From an uncultured Ruminococcus sp. (lineage in GTDB: Bacteria > Bacillota > Clostridia > Lachnospirales > Lachnospiraceae): a DNA stretch of 39,245 nt. A program made the translations under genes and the position numbers. The stretch lies in assembly GCA_900553885.1 (NCBI GenBank), contig USFD01000023.1, positions 1 to 39,245 on the forward strand. The letters are read 5' to 3'. This document shows positions 1 through 7,608 of the stretch, one piece after another. Numbering within the stretch: position 1 is the first letter of the stretch; the number at the start of each line of letters is the position of its first letter. The notes under the pieces were generated by a model. That model made no database searches, was not told the DNA's origin, and was given only the letters and a program-made list of their open reading frames with translations.

Positions 1-49
1 ACGCCCCCTGTGGACTTTCACCACAGACTGACGGCATGCCCGTCATACA

Positions 50-87
50 AAAATACTGGGAAGAGCAATAGCTCTTCTCAGTATTTT
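50..87 (-). terminator. Intrinsic terminator of the GNAT gene at 78-815
   Basis: A 17-pair stem (AAAATACTG-G-GAAGAGC against GCTCTTC-T-CAGTATTTT, with one G-U wobble) closes on a 4-nt loop. On the minus strand it is followed by a run of T. The stem contains the stop codon of the gene, so termination begins immediately at the end of translation. Confidence 0.8.
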
Positions 88-815
88 ATTCTGCCGACTA
101 TATCATCATAAACGGAACTTCCGTCCAGTATGGTCCCGAATGTGTCAATCCACACCGGTATGTATCCGCTCCTGTGGGCAGTCCTCTGTGATCCCACATT
201 GGTCACAGATGCAGAGTAGAATGGTACGATATCCCGTTCCATAAGTTCATCTGTCAGTCTGCTCACAAGATAGGTTCCCAGTCCTTCACCCCGGTACTTT
301 TCTCTGACGTCAACGCCGATCTCCCAAAGGGAGTCTGCAGAAGTTGCCGACGCCCCGGCCACACCGATGATCTCTTTTCCATCTTCCGCAAAACAGACCG
401 CTCTTGCCGCTGTGCTGCCGTCCTTTTCAAAAACCAGTGAGTTCTCAAAGCCGGTCACTCCCCGCAGATTCTGGATATCCTTATCGAAAAGGAGCGTACA
501 TTTATACCGGGAATATGCAGGTGTATACTGGCAATGTCCGTAATCCGGCACATAATGGATTGTCTGTCCGTATACAAACGGCAGTTCAAATATCTCGTCC
601 CTGCTCTTTCCCTGTAGAAGCTGTCTGAGTCTGTCAGATAATTCTTCTGAGGAGCAGACAGCAACGCAGTTTTTATAAGCCAGTATTTTGAGATATGGCT
701 TCTTCATGTCTGCCTTTACAGTGAAAACGGTCTGATTCCCCCTCAGGCAGGCTCTGCTTAAACAGAACTGCTCAGAAAGCAGTTCTTCTACTTTATTTTC
801 AATTAACTGTTTCAT
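78..815 (-). CDS. GNAT family N-acetyltransferase
   Basis: The 245-residue product is a predicted cytoplasmic acetyl-CoA-dependent N-acetyltransferase of unknown substrate. The C-terminal part shows the GNAT fold: a beta strand with EIGVDVREKYRGEGLGTYL, which contains the acetyl-CoA pyrophosphate-binding R/Q-x-x-G-x-G/A type loop, then a conserved strand (FYSASVTNVGSQRTAHRSGY) near the end. The N-terminal 100 or so residues are family specific. The ATG at 815 is chosen because an AGAGGA site lies 6 nt upstream; longer readings have none. It lies 10 nt downstream of an XRE regulator, so the two probably share a transcript that ends at the hairpin over the stop codon. The fold is well supported, the substrate is not. 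Confidence 0.8.
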   Translation of the reverse strand: MKQLIENKVEELLSEQFCLSRACLRGNQTVFTVKADMKKPYLKILAYKNCVAVCSSEELSDRLRQLLQGKSRDEIFELPFVYGQTIHYVPDYGHCQYTPAYSRYKCTLLFDKDIQNLRGVTGFENSLVFEKDGSTAARAVCFAEDGKEIIGVAGASATSADSLWEIGVDVREKYRGEGLGTYLVSRLTDELMERDIVPFYSASVTNVGSQRTAHRSGYIPVWIDTFGTILDGSSVYDDIVGRIKY

Positions 816-825
816 AACATTCCTC

Positions 826-1281
826 TCAATATAACCGGTCCAGCTGCCGGGATATGCGGTATCTGACCGCAAATGCGGCAGCCTCCGCGCACAGGGCAAA
901 CAGGATCACCCATCCCGGGACAGGGATTTCCAGCTGAACCCGGCACAGAATCGTAACAGCAAGAAATATTCCTGCCACAAGCTGAATAAACTCCATAATC
1001 CGTTTCCGTTTTTCCTCCAGTTCTTTCCTGCTTTTTACGATATCGGAATGAAACGGAAAGTCATTTTTTGTAACTTCTTTCAGATCCTCATCTGATATCA
1101 GCTCATCCAGACTGACACCCAGTTCCACTGCCAGCTTTTTTGCCATGATAAGATCCGGACATCTGCTGCCGTTCTCCCACCGGCATACTGTCTGTCTTGA
1201 TACATACAATTTATCCGCCAGCTGCTGCTGGGTCAGTGAATGCTCCTCTCTCAGTCTTTTGATATTATCACCTAATGCCAT
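826..1281 (-). CDS. XRE-family regulator with C-terminal membrane segments
   Basis: The 151-residue protein starts with a Cro/C1-type helix-turn-helix at about residues 6-60 (IKRLREEHSLTQQQLADKLY, then VSRQTVCRWENGSRCPD). A charged linker follows, then two hydrophobic segments at about residues 95-140 and a basic tail. This architecture is common in Clostridia, where the DNA-binding domain is anchored at the membrane. The ATG at 1281 has GGAGG 9 nt upstream. It precedes the GNAT gene by 10 nt and may regulate that short operon, but no operator was identified. Confidence 0.8.
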   Translation of the reverse strand: MALGDNIKRLREEHSLTQQQLADKLYVSRQTVCRWENGSRCPDLIMAKKLAVELGVSLDELISDEDLKEVTKNDFPFHSDIVKSRKELEEKRKRIMEFIQLVAGIFLAVTILCRVQLEIPVPGWVILFALCAEAAAFAVRYRISRQLDRLY

Positions 1282-1404
1282 ATTACACAGCCTCCTTTTC
1301 TTTACTTCAACTATATAACACTGCATTCTGAGTGAAAAGTTCCATGCATGATTCTGTATGTTTCCATTCCGGTAACAGCATATTTCTGCCGGTGAGACTG
1401 CTGC

Positions 1405-1929
1405 TTACAATCCGTACCGTTGTTTGAAGTCCTCATACTGCTGTTCCCGCAGCTCTTCTATCCTCTGTTCTCTCGCCTGACCCGCAAAATGAAGCGGTAT
1501 GGATGCCACAGCCAGAATGAGCACGCCGCCGATCCCCATCAGGATCAGCCAGCGGACTCCCACACGAAGCACAGGTCTGGTCATCATCTGATTGATCTCA
1601 CTAATATTGAGCACCCGTGCGTATCTCTTTTTTCCGCAGCAGGGACATTGGAATTTTTTCGCATAATAACTGTACTGCGGACGGTTTACAAATGCACCGC
1701 CCTTTATTTTAGTTCTCGTCACACTTTTGTATTTGGTCATATAGCTCTTTGTAAATTCTTCCGAGCTCACCTCATACTCTGTGCCGCATTTTTCACATTT
1801 CACATGGCCGACAAAATCAGCTCCCGCCACTACATCTCTGGTGTGACGTATAAACTGAATCCCGCAGAAAATAACCCATGCCAGCAAAACGCCGCCCATA
1901 ATTGTCAGTATAAGAATCTCTGCAAACAT
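1405..1929 (-). CDS. Membrane protein with a zinc-ribbon-like domain
   Basis: The 174-residue protein has an N-terminal membrane segment (about residues 3-25), a soluble middle part with two CxxC pairs (C45-x2-C48 and C95-x2-C98) that should bind zinc, and a second membrane segment (about 126-148) followed by a charged tail rich in Glu, Gln and Arg. I do not recognise a named family, so the function is unknown. A GGAGG lies 9 nt before the ATG at 1929; a TTG one codon upstream is also possible. A 457-codon open frame on the opposite strand (1420-2793) is a shadow of this gene and the next. Confidence 0.65.
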   Translation of the reverse strand: MFAEILILTIMGGVLLAWVIFCGIQFIRHTRDVVAGADFVGHVKCEKCGTEYEVSSEEFTKSYMTKYKSVTRTKIKGGAFVNRPQYSYYAKKFQCPCCGKKRYARVLNISEINQMMTRPVLRVGVRWLILMGIGGVLILAVASIPLHFAGQAREQRIEELREQQYEDFKQRYGL

Positions 1930-2016
1930 CAAACGGTTCCTCCCCCATCTATGAATCCTTTCTATCCGGTGTCCAATCTTTTGTCTGTAATCTTATTCGG
2001 CTTCTACCTGCTGCTC

Positions 2017-2691
2017 TCATTCGCTGATGCGGTAATGGCCGGTAATATCATCTCTTTTCTCAAGAATATCCTCCTCATAAGACTTCTGAAACGGATCATT
2101 GTGATGAATTACATAGGACACACCGTCATCATTTCTCTTATCAGAAACAATCCCGATATGATTCTCGAAAATCACAATATCCCCGCCCTGCCACTGATCG
2201 ATATCATAAACATCTGTTGTAAGCGGAATCGCCGTATGGGCAAAATACACTTTCAGATTATTCACTCTCCGGAAATCAATGTTAATATCCGGCTCCTCTA
2301 TGTCGTAATCCTGCGGATGCGCATTGATATCTTCTTCCACCAGTTCCATAAGATCATAGCCGGCGCTTCGCAATGCATTTGCCACAAGATCCGTACAGAC
2401 GCCGTACTGATCGTCAGGGTATCCCGTAGCATAATATTTACTTTTATAGACCGGTTTTGTGGCAATATACTCTCTCGCCCCCTGAAGAATATCCGTCTGG
2501 TCGTCAATCCCGTCTCCTTCCTTATCCACCGAGCTGTGGAAATCAGCTATACCGAAATCCGCATTTGTTTTCGCATTCACCGGCGCGCTGCTTGTTCCGA
2601 TAAAATAATAGCGGCACCGCCAGGCAATGCAGCCTGCTGCAGCCAGCAGAACCAGAATAACTGCCAAAATAATAATTTTTTTCCTGGACAC
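2017..2691 (-). CDS. DUF1287 family exported protein
   Basis: The 224-residue protein has an N-terminal membrane anchor or signal (about residues 4-24, hydrophobic after SRKK) and then an extracytoplasmic DUF1287 domain. Visible family features are the GVCTDLVANALR segment, where the Cys sits in an NlpC/P60-like position, and the later GGDIVIFENHIGIVSD segment with a conserved His. DUF1287 resembles papain-like NlpC/P60 peptidases, so a cell-wall hydrolase role is possible but not shown. The start is GTG at 2691, with GGAG 12 nt upstream; the frame is closed by a stop just before it. Confidence 0.75.
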   Translation of the reverse strand: MSRKKIIILAVILVLLAAAGCIAWRCRYYFIGTSSAPVNAKTNADFGIADFHSSVDKEGDGIDDQTDILQGAREYIATKPVYKSKYYATGYPDDQYGVCTDLVANALRSAGYDLMELVEEDINAHPQDYDIEEPDINIDFRRVNNLKVYFAHTAIPLTTDVYDIDQWQGGDIVIFENHIGIVSDKRNDDGVSYVIHHNDPFQKSYEEDILEKRDDITGHYRISE

Positions 2692-2729
2692 AGGATATCA
2701 TCTCCTTTTTCACAAATTCCGGCCAGAAG

Positions 2730-2815
2730 TTATTTCTCTACAACAACAGTCCGTATCACCAGATTCTCATCCCCGGTACCTTTACCTCTTTGATCTCATC
2801 AAAATTAATCAGCAT
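2730..2815 (-). pseudogene. Cupin gene reduced to its two ends by an internal deletion
   Basis: Reading from the ATG at 2815 gives MLINFDEIKEVKVPGM, the usual N-terminus of a small cupin family. The frame then stops. One frame over, the same stretch reads GDENLVIRTVVVEK and ends at TAA (2730-2732), which resembles the usual C-terminus of the same family. The two ends meet at the bases GGGGATGA, which serve both as the end of the PGM codons and as the start of the GDE codons. About 80 codons with the metal-binding histidines are gone. The ATG overlaps the 3' end of the GNAT gene upstream. The comparison is from memory of the family, not an alignment. Confidence 0.65.
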
Positions 2816-3257
2816 ATTCGTCACATACCTTTCTAGACCATTTCATCAGATATTCTTTCTCGCCTGTACTCTCATCCGCGGTACTTTCTACAATATGAAA
2901 CTCCTCCCGCTGATAAAATCTGACAGCACGCTCATTCTTCTTATATACATGCAGTGTCAGCTCCTGCTTCTTCTCTTTCACAAAATCCAGAAGCGCTTTG
3001 CCGATTCCTTCAGACCGTGCTCCCTTTCGTACAAAGATACCCGCAATATATTCCTGATCCAGTCCGATAAATCCCTCTGTCTCATTTATACATTCGTCTG
3101 TATAGACATACACTTCCGCCTGAAGGAGCATTTCCTTTACAGGGAGGAAATTGTTTTCCCAGTATTCTGCCGGAATAAAGTCATGGGCGTCTCTGTTTGC
3201 GTCCAGCCAGATTTGTGAAACTGTATCGATATCTGTTTTTTGTAATTTTCTTATCAT
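2805..3257 (-). CDS. GNAT family N-acetyltransferase
   Basis: The 150-residue product is a single-domain GNAT enzyme. It shows an N-terminal IRKLQKTDIDTVSQIWLDAN helix, the acetyl-CoA loop in IAGIFVRKGARSEGIGKALL, and the terminal NERAVRFYQREEFHIV strand-helix typical of small acetyltransferases. The ATG at 3257 has GGAG 9 nt upstream. Its stop overlaps the start of the decayed cupin gene, so the two once formed a tight pair. The substrate is unknown. Confidence 0.8.
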   Translation of the reverse strand: MIRKLQKTDIDTVSQIWLDANRDAHDFIPAEYWENNFLPVKEMLLQAEVYVYTDECINETEGFIGLDQEYIAGIFVRKGARSEGIGKALLDFVKEKKQELTLHVYKKNERAVRFYQREEFHIVESTADESTGEKEYLMKWSRKVCDEYAD

Positions 3258-3359
3258 ATTCTATACTCCACAAATGAATGACTCATAATATAATACATAT
3301 TCCGGCATTCTTTTTCCAGAATGCTTCTATATTTTCTGATTATCTGAAATACAGAGGCA

Positions 3360-3443
3360 TTACCTGCCCCTGTGTTTCTGTTTTCGTTTCTGTTGTCTGA
3401 GTTCGCGTTTCCGCTCCTGTTCAGCCTTTCGCGATTCGTACTT
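3360..3443 (-). pseudogene. Possible gene remnant: 27 highly basic codons without a start
   Basis: In the 363-base stretch between two genes (3258-3620), one minus-strand frame encodes a Lys/Arg/Glu/Gln-rich peptide (KAEQERKRELRQQKRKQKHR and a few flanking residues) that ends in TAA. It has no start codon and an upstream stop six bases before. It may be the 3' end of a lost gene or chance. The same stretch contains a small inverted repeat GCACGTC-N6-GACGTGC at 3486-3505. No other gene is visible there. Confidence 0.2.
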
Positions 3444-3566
3444 TTACTTTTTAACCCCACCTCACCGGGCTACCTACCGGCTCTGGCACGTCATAACAGA
3501 CGTGCGTTGCGTTTTTATCTTTGTTTCCATTTCTTATCTTAACACGGGCAAATATATCCGTAAAGC

Positions 3567-3606
3567 ATAAGTGACAGCGATTATTGCCTGTATCGCTGCC
3601 ACTTAT
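3567..3606 (-). terminator. Hairpin downstream of the 79-residue gene
   Basis: ATAAGTGACAGCGAT and ATCGCTGCCACTTAT form a 15-position stem with one mismatch and a 10-nt loop. It lies 15 bases beyond the stop of the gene at 3621 on the minus strand. It lacks a clear T-run, so it may be a terminator, an RNA-stabilising hairpin or a bidirectional barrier. Confidence 0.45.
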
Positions 3607-3620
3607 ATCTGATCCTGTTT

Positions 3621-3860
3621 TCACTTTTCCACACAAGTAAAGTACAATCCGTCTTCTGAAAAATGGACTGCAACATTTTTCTGCCTGTAATAATCCTCAA
3701 TACACTTCACAGCGTTTATTTTCCTGTCATCTGTCAGGCAGCATTCTCCCGGCGGTTCAATACACACCGTTTTATCATCTTTATAAGATACGCGGTATCG
3801 TGTATCTCTTCTTTTTAATTCGGCATTCAGAAGTACAATATCGGCATAATCAATCTTCAT
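3621..3860 (-). CDS. Small protein of unknown function
   Basis: The 79-residue protein has no membrane segment. Its layout (an N-terminal helix with LLNAELKRRDTRYRVSY, a CIEPPGECC turn, then CIEDYYRQKNVAVHFSEDGLYF) loosely resembles the small RDAC-type proteins of Clostridia, but this is a weak impression. It starts 56 bases after the stop of the TIR-methyltransferase gene on the same strand, so the two may be cotranscribed and it could be a partner or an unrelated passenger. Confidence 0.55.
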   Translation of the reverse strand: MKIDYADIVLLNAELKRRDTRYRVSYKDDKTVCIEPPGECCLTDDRKINAVKCIEDYYRQKNVAVHFSEDGLYFTCVEK

Positions 3861-3916
3861 TTCTTTATTCCTTTTTGTAGTATTTACAGCTCCTCAGAGT
3901 CATCTGCTATAACTCT

Positions 3917-5212
3917 TTACTTTTGTGCAATATAAAAGAAAAAACCAAGCTGTATAAATATTTTACCGTCATCATACTGTTTCTTGTATTCATCATAGAT
4001 CGACTGATACTCTTTAAGTAATTTTTTTGTGGCAGAAAGATGATAAAACATATCTTCATCCACAGCAAGCCAAAGATGATGATTAAAATAAATGTCCCAC
4101 AATGCTGACTGATATTCAGCAGGTAACCCGGCACTTGAAACTCCGCATTTTGCCAGCCTGACTTTTGAATATCCTGCTTCTGCAAGATATGATGGAATTT
4201 TTCTTGCGCAATGTCTGTCTCCGCTCTCCTTTGAATCTGCCCAGATACTGAATGCCAGAACAAAAAATCTGGATTCCGGATAAACAACATTTGCCCCATC
4301 ATCTTCATCCTGAATAAACAGATAACCGTTTTTCTTTAAATACCTTCTCAATGTATGTAAAAGTTTTACTGGTTCCACAAGATGAAGCAATACGGCAGAT
4401 ATATGAATCAGATCGAACCCCAAAGCTTCCTTTTCCTCCAGATAATCAAATAACAGTGAATCAAAATTATCTGAAAGTATATCGCTACACATAAAAGAGT
4501 TTTTGTCAGAACCGTATTGCTCATTTGCCTTATATATCTGCTCCTGATCAAGATCAACACCAAGAAGACTTAAGTATTGGTGTCCCTGTAAGCGTGATAT
4601 TATAGAATCTCCGCCTGCACATCCAACATCTAATACACGCGATTCAGGTTTTACGACATCTTCGAAAAATTCCTTCGAAAAGCCATTCATAATCTCGTTC
4701 TGTGCTTCAAGTCTTTTTGCTTCTGACTCGCTTGAGTGATAAAGACTTTCACGTAATTCATCATTATTTATTTTAAAGCCTGTCTGTTCAAATATTTTAA
4801 GTACGAGCGCATCTGTGGAAGATATTTTATTAAGGAAAATCATATTCAGCCTTCCCAAAAAGAACCTGATCTTTTTATATGCGGGACTGCTGAGATCCAT
4901 ATTTGCACTTATTACAATGGGTAGTATTTTATAATCCGGGTGCTCCTGTTTCCATTCAATTGCGTGATACACCTCATCAAGAACAAAATATGAATTTGCT
5001 GAATCCGGACTTACAAAAACAAGAAAAGCATTGGCATTTTCAATTCCTTCCATTATGGCGTCAACAAATTCTGCCTTTGAATCCTTAGTCTGAAACCAGC
5101 ACTTTGCCTTATAAACATTTTCAATGACATCCACAATCTCTGAAACCACATCTAAATCTTTATTTGAAAAACTAATAAAAAAGTCATATTCATTATTCAG
5201 GGCATTTTTCAT
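3917..5212 (-). CDS. TIR domain fused to a SAM-dependent methyltransferase
   Basis: The 431-residue protein has two recognisable domains. Residues about 8-132 read as a TIR domain: YDFFISFSNKD as the first strand, FLVFVSPDSANSYFVLDEVY with a Glu (E80) at the position of the catalytic Glu of TIR NADases, then ILPIVI. Residues about 190-300 read as a class I methyltransferase: VLDVGCAGGDS (motif I), GVDLDQEQIYKANEQY, FDLIHISAVLLHL, and LKKNGYLFIQDEDD. The C-terminus closes with IQLGFFFYIAQK, as in small-molecule methyltransferases. TIR domains of this kind often cleave NAD or make NAD-derived signals in antiphage defence; the function of this fusion is unknown. The gene is clearly more AT-rich than its neighbours, suggesting transfer. 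The ATG at 5212 has AAGGAG 12 nt upstream; a GTG at 5221 is an alternative. Confidence 0.85.
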   Translation of the reverse strand: MKNALNNEYDFFISFSNKDLDVVSEIVDVIENVYKAKCWFQTKDSKAEFVDAIMEGIENANAFLVFVSPDSANSYFVLDEVYHAIEWKQEHPDYKILPIVISANMDLSSPAYKKIRFFLGRLNMIFLNKISSTDALVLKIFEQTGFKINNDELRESLYHSSESEAKRLEAQNEIMNGFSKEFFEDVVKPESRVLDVGCAGGDSIISRLQGHQYLSLLGVDLDQEQIYKANEQYGSDKNSFMCSDILSDNFDSLLFDYLEEKEALGFDLIHISAVLLHLVEPVKLLHTLRRYLKKNGYLFIQDEDDGANVVYPESRFFVLAFSIWADSKESGDRHCARKIPSYLAEAGYSKVRLAKCGVSSAGLPAEYQSALWDIYFNHHLWLAVDEDMFYHLSATKKLLKEYQSIYDEYKKQYDDGKIFIQLGFFFYIAQK

Positions 5213-5231
5213 TTTTATCACTCACTCCTTG

Positions 5232-5246
5232 ATAACGATTCGTTAT
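5232..5246. promoter_or_regulatory. ATAACG inverted repeat before the TIR-methyltransferase gene
   Basis: ATAACG-ATT-CGTTAT lies about 20 bases before the start codon. A third copy (CGTTAT, 5296-5301) directly abuts the -10 box of the promoter of this gene. Three copies of the same hexamer in 70 bases suggest an operator, but a chance origin cannot be excluded. Confidence 0.4.
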
Positions 5247-5289
5247 TCTTTCCCGTACAGCCTGAACTTTTAAGCACCTTCCTTGTTTT

Positions 5290-5318
5290 ATTATACGTTA
5301 TCCGATTTCTTTCATCAA
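5290..5318 (-). promoter_or_regulatory. Promoter of the TIR-methyltransferase gene
   Basis: On the minus strand TTGATG (5313-5318) and a perfect TATAAT (5290-5295) are separated by 17 bases, about 80 bases before the start codon. It is one of the best sigma-A type promoters in this part of the window, and indicates that the fusion gene is transcribed on its own. Confidence 0.7.
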
Positions 5319-5435
5319 TCAACAATTTTTCTTTGGTCAGCGTAAATTTTCTGTAGGAATTATGGGGCAGAAACTTCCAGATGTATATCAGATATGTCAG
5401 TTCAATATCTTTTCATCCCGTACAAATGCTATTGC

Positions 5436-5930
5436 TTATTTCCCAAGATCAATTTCTGGGGTCAGACTCATCCTAAGATACACCATATCAACAAGCTGAC
5501 GCCCACCTTCATAGATCGGATGATCATAATACTTCGTGAAAAATCCTTTCACTACATGGGATCTTTGAAATCCACAGCTTTCATAAAAAGGCAGCGTCTC
5601 AGGGCTGTCGCCCGTGCCGACCTGCAGAATATCATAACGTTCCCGGTAAGTATCTGCAAGAAACCGGATCATTTCCCGCCCATATCCCTGTCTCTGACAC
5701 CCGGGCGATACAGCAAGATTCTTGATCTCCAGTATTCCGTCACCCTCGTCTGTTACTACACATTCTGCCTTCACACCGTTATCATCAAGGACATACATAA
5801 TTCCCCTCTCAAGATACCGGTCGATCATATTCTCCTGCTCGTCCGCAAGCAGAAGCAGCTCCAGATACTGCTTTTTATTTTCCTGGACCTCTCTGATCTC
5901 ATGCTGATTATCCGTAAAATACTGACTCAT
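5436..5930 (-). CDS. GNAT family N-acetyltransferase
   Basis: The roughly 164-residue product is a GNAT enzyme. LEIKNLAVSPGCQRQGYGREMIRF (split here as LEIKNLAVSPGC and QRQGYGREMIRF) is the typical strand plus Q-x-x-G-x-G acetyl-CoA loop, followed by YDILQVGTGDSPETLPFYES and CGF, and by a long C-terminal part with several aromatic residues. The true start is unsure: ATG at 5930 has only a weak AAGAAG site; ATG at 5966 would add 12 basic residues and has no better site. Substrate unknown. Confidence 0.72.
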   Translation of the reverse strand: MSQYFTDNQHEIREVQENKKQYLELLLLADEQENMIDRYLERGIMYVLDDNGVKAECVVTDEGDGILEIKNLAVSPGCQRQGYGREMIRFLADTYRERYDILQVGTGDSPETLPFYESCGFQRSHVVKGFFTKYYDHPIYEGGRQLVDMVYLRMSLTPEIDLGK

Positions 5931-6006
5931 TGTTTTCTTCTTTCTGCTCCGTTTCCCCGCATCCATAACTTATGTTATCTCTCTACCTGATGCGCTTCTA
6001 TAGATC

Positions 6007-6615
6007 TTATAGTATCTTAAGGTTTTCACCGTCAACCTGTATAATCTGCCTGTCCGTGATTATCTTTAAATCCAGCCTGGAATTATATTCTTCAACAGCT
6101 TTCTCCGCCGCCTCTCCCATTTCCTTATTTCCGATATGAGGCACGATATAAAAATCCACCAGTCCCAGACCGGTGTAATCTGTCAGCTCCGGTGCTTTTT
6201 CCGGACTGTCCATGCCAGAGCAGTAACCAATGTCCGGGCAGGCTATGACTGCTCCCGCAGATTCTCCTATATACAATTTTCCTTTATTGACTTCCTGAAC
6301 CAATATCTTATCCGCACCGGAACGTCTCAGTTCCTGTAACAGGAAAAACGTATTTCCGCCGCCGATAAATATAATGTCATTCTTCGTCAGGCTGTTTACA
6401 ATCGACTCATAAGACGCAGCAGAAACGTCCAGCACGTCAACTGCGAGCCCAAGACTTTCCAGGATAGTTGTCTCCTCCTCGACCATTCCCTCTGTTTCTT
6501 CCACAATGCCTGCCGTGGGGATATAAGTCACTGTTTTCCCCGCCAGTTCCGGTTCAATTGTCTTTACCAGATCTGTAACCTGATAAAGCATAGATACCAG
6601 TATCAGTTTCTTCAT
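6007..6615 (-). CDS. Peptidase S51 / type 1 glutamine amidotransferase-like protein
   Basis: The 202-residue protein is close to the length of dipeptidase E-like S51 peptidases. It has the GGGNTFFLLQEL segment (about residues 85-96), which forms the substrate and oxyanion region, and the nucleophile elbow IGESAGA with Ser119. The late DFYIVPHIGN segment carries the family's conserved His. Members cleave Asp-X dipeptides or have unknown peptidase function; the true substrate cannot be read from the sequence. Start ATG at 6615 with a GGAGG-type site upstream. Confidence 0.8.
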   Translation of the reverse strand: MKKLILVSMLYQVTDLVKTIEPELAGKTVTYIPTAGIVEETEGMVEEETTILESLGLAVDVLDVSAASYESIVNSLTKNDIIFIGGGNTFFLLQELRRSGADKILVQEVNKGKLYIGESAGAVIACPDIGYCSGMDSPEKAPELTDYTGLGLVDFYIVPHIGNKEMGEAAEKAVEEYNSRLDLKIITDRQIIQVDGENLKIL

Positions 6616-6655
6616 AAATCCAGCGTCCTCCTTATTAATGTCTTATTTTCTGCAT

Positions 6656-7162
6656 CTACTGCAAATCTTTCATTGTCAGTATGGACCCCATAATGTATCC
6701 GCAGTCCCAGTCAGCAAACTTCTGCGGATCTCTGAAATACGGATGCTTAAATATAACACCGAATTCTCCCAGCTCATAAATCGGCATCTTATCTTCATCC
6801 GTCTGCGTTGTCTCAAGAGCTTCCGGCAGGGTATCTCCGAACACCTCTTCGTCACTGTACAGTTCCCTGTAAAAATCCGGCAGGGCAATAATTTCCCCGC
6901 ACATCAGGAAATCAAATGTCTGTACATAAATTCTTCCTCCCTGTACTTCTCCCTCGTCCGGTATATCATGGACTTTCTCTTCTGCGCGCACACGCATGGG
7001 GTCAACTCCCACAGAATCAAAAAATGCTTTCTGCTCTTTTGTAAAAGAATTCACAAATCGCTCATTTACTGTCCGGTCCTCTGCGAAATCATTCTGTGCA
7101 TACAGTTCCTTTGTCGCTTCCACATCAACATCCAGCGTCCACGGATAAAAATTAAATTTCAT
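6656..7162 (-). CDS. Conserved hypothetical protein
   Basis: The 168-residue protein is acidic, soluble, and begins with MKFNFYPWTLDVDVEATKEL. I recall similar proteins in Clostridia starting with a FYPW motif, but no function is known to me. There are no membrane segments. The ATG at 7162 is preceded by AAAGG 6 nt upstream; an ATG two codons earlier is equally possible. It lies 47 nt downstream of a Cys-rich gene and 40 nt upstream of the S51 gene in the same direction. Confidence 0.65.
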   Translation of the reverse strand: MKFNFYPWTLDVDVEATKELYAQNDFAEDRTVNERFVNSFTKEQKAFFDSVGVDPMRVRAEEKVHDIPDEGEVQGGRIYVQTFDFLMCGEIIALPDFYRELYSDEEVFGDTLPEALETTQTDEDKMPIYELGEFGVIFKHPYFRDPQKFADWDCGYIMGSILTMKDLQ

Positions 7163-7209
7163 ATTCATCCTTTTCCTTTCACATTTCTCCATACTGCCGG
7201 AAATAACTC

Positions 7210-7548
7210 TTAATCCTGCTGAAACTCCTTTCTCAGAACCTCTTTCGGAGGCTCGATCTCATCTGCAATCGAATGCTCCGTAAGTTCAGACAGAAGTTTT
7301 ATCTTCTTATTAAGCAGCGGCCTCATACAGTTCGGCACGTGCTCCTGATGCGCTCTGTGGATCGCCACACACTCCTTGCAGTTGCCGTGATAGCGACAGG
7401 CCTTTTTACAGGGGCAGTGATCCTTGTCTTTATATTCCTCTCTAAATTCCGCTGCGAACTCCTCCTGCAGCCTGAGTCCCTCTTTGCGGTTCCCCTTGTG
7501 GAATTCTTTCATAGCATCAAGTTCTTTCTGATTTCCCTCAATAATCAT
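7210..7548 (-). CDS. Small Cys/His-rich protein (probable zinc binding)
   Basis: The 112-residue protein contains the motif CPCKKACRYHGNCKECVAIH followed by RAHQEHVPNC, that is six Cys and several His in about 32 residues, which suggests a metal site. Homologues in Lachnospiraceae are often named LPS biosynthesis protein by automatic annotation, but nothing in the sequence supports that role and Gram-positive cells lack LPS. The rest is helical and charged. ATG at 7548, weak AAGGAAG site upstream. Confidence 0.65.
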   Translation of the reverse strand: MIIEGNQKELDAMKEFHKGNRKEGLRLQEEFAAEFREEYKDKDHCPCKKACRYHGNCKECVAIHRAHQEHVPNCMRPLLNKKIKLLSELTEHSIADEIEPPKEVLRKEFQQD

Positions 7549-7608
7549 TTCTTTTTCTTCCTTTCGTGAACAGATACTTACCGGACAGCAAACATCCGCC
7601 TTATTTTT

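Noticed and set aside
1420..2793. 457-codon open frame on the plus strand
   Set aside because: It lies antisense to the zinc-ribbon and DUF1287 genes, has no family pattern and no ribosome binding site, and consists of low-sense hydrophobic/His/Arg text.
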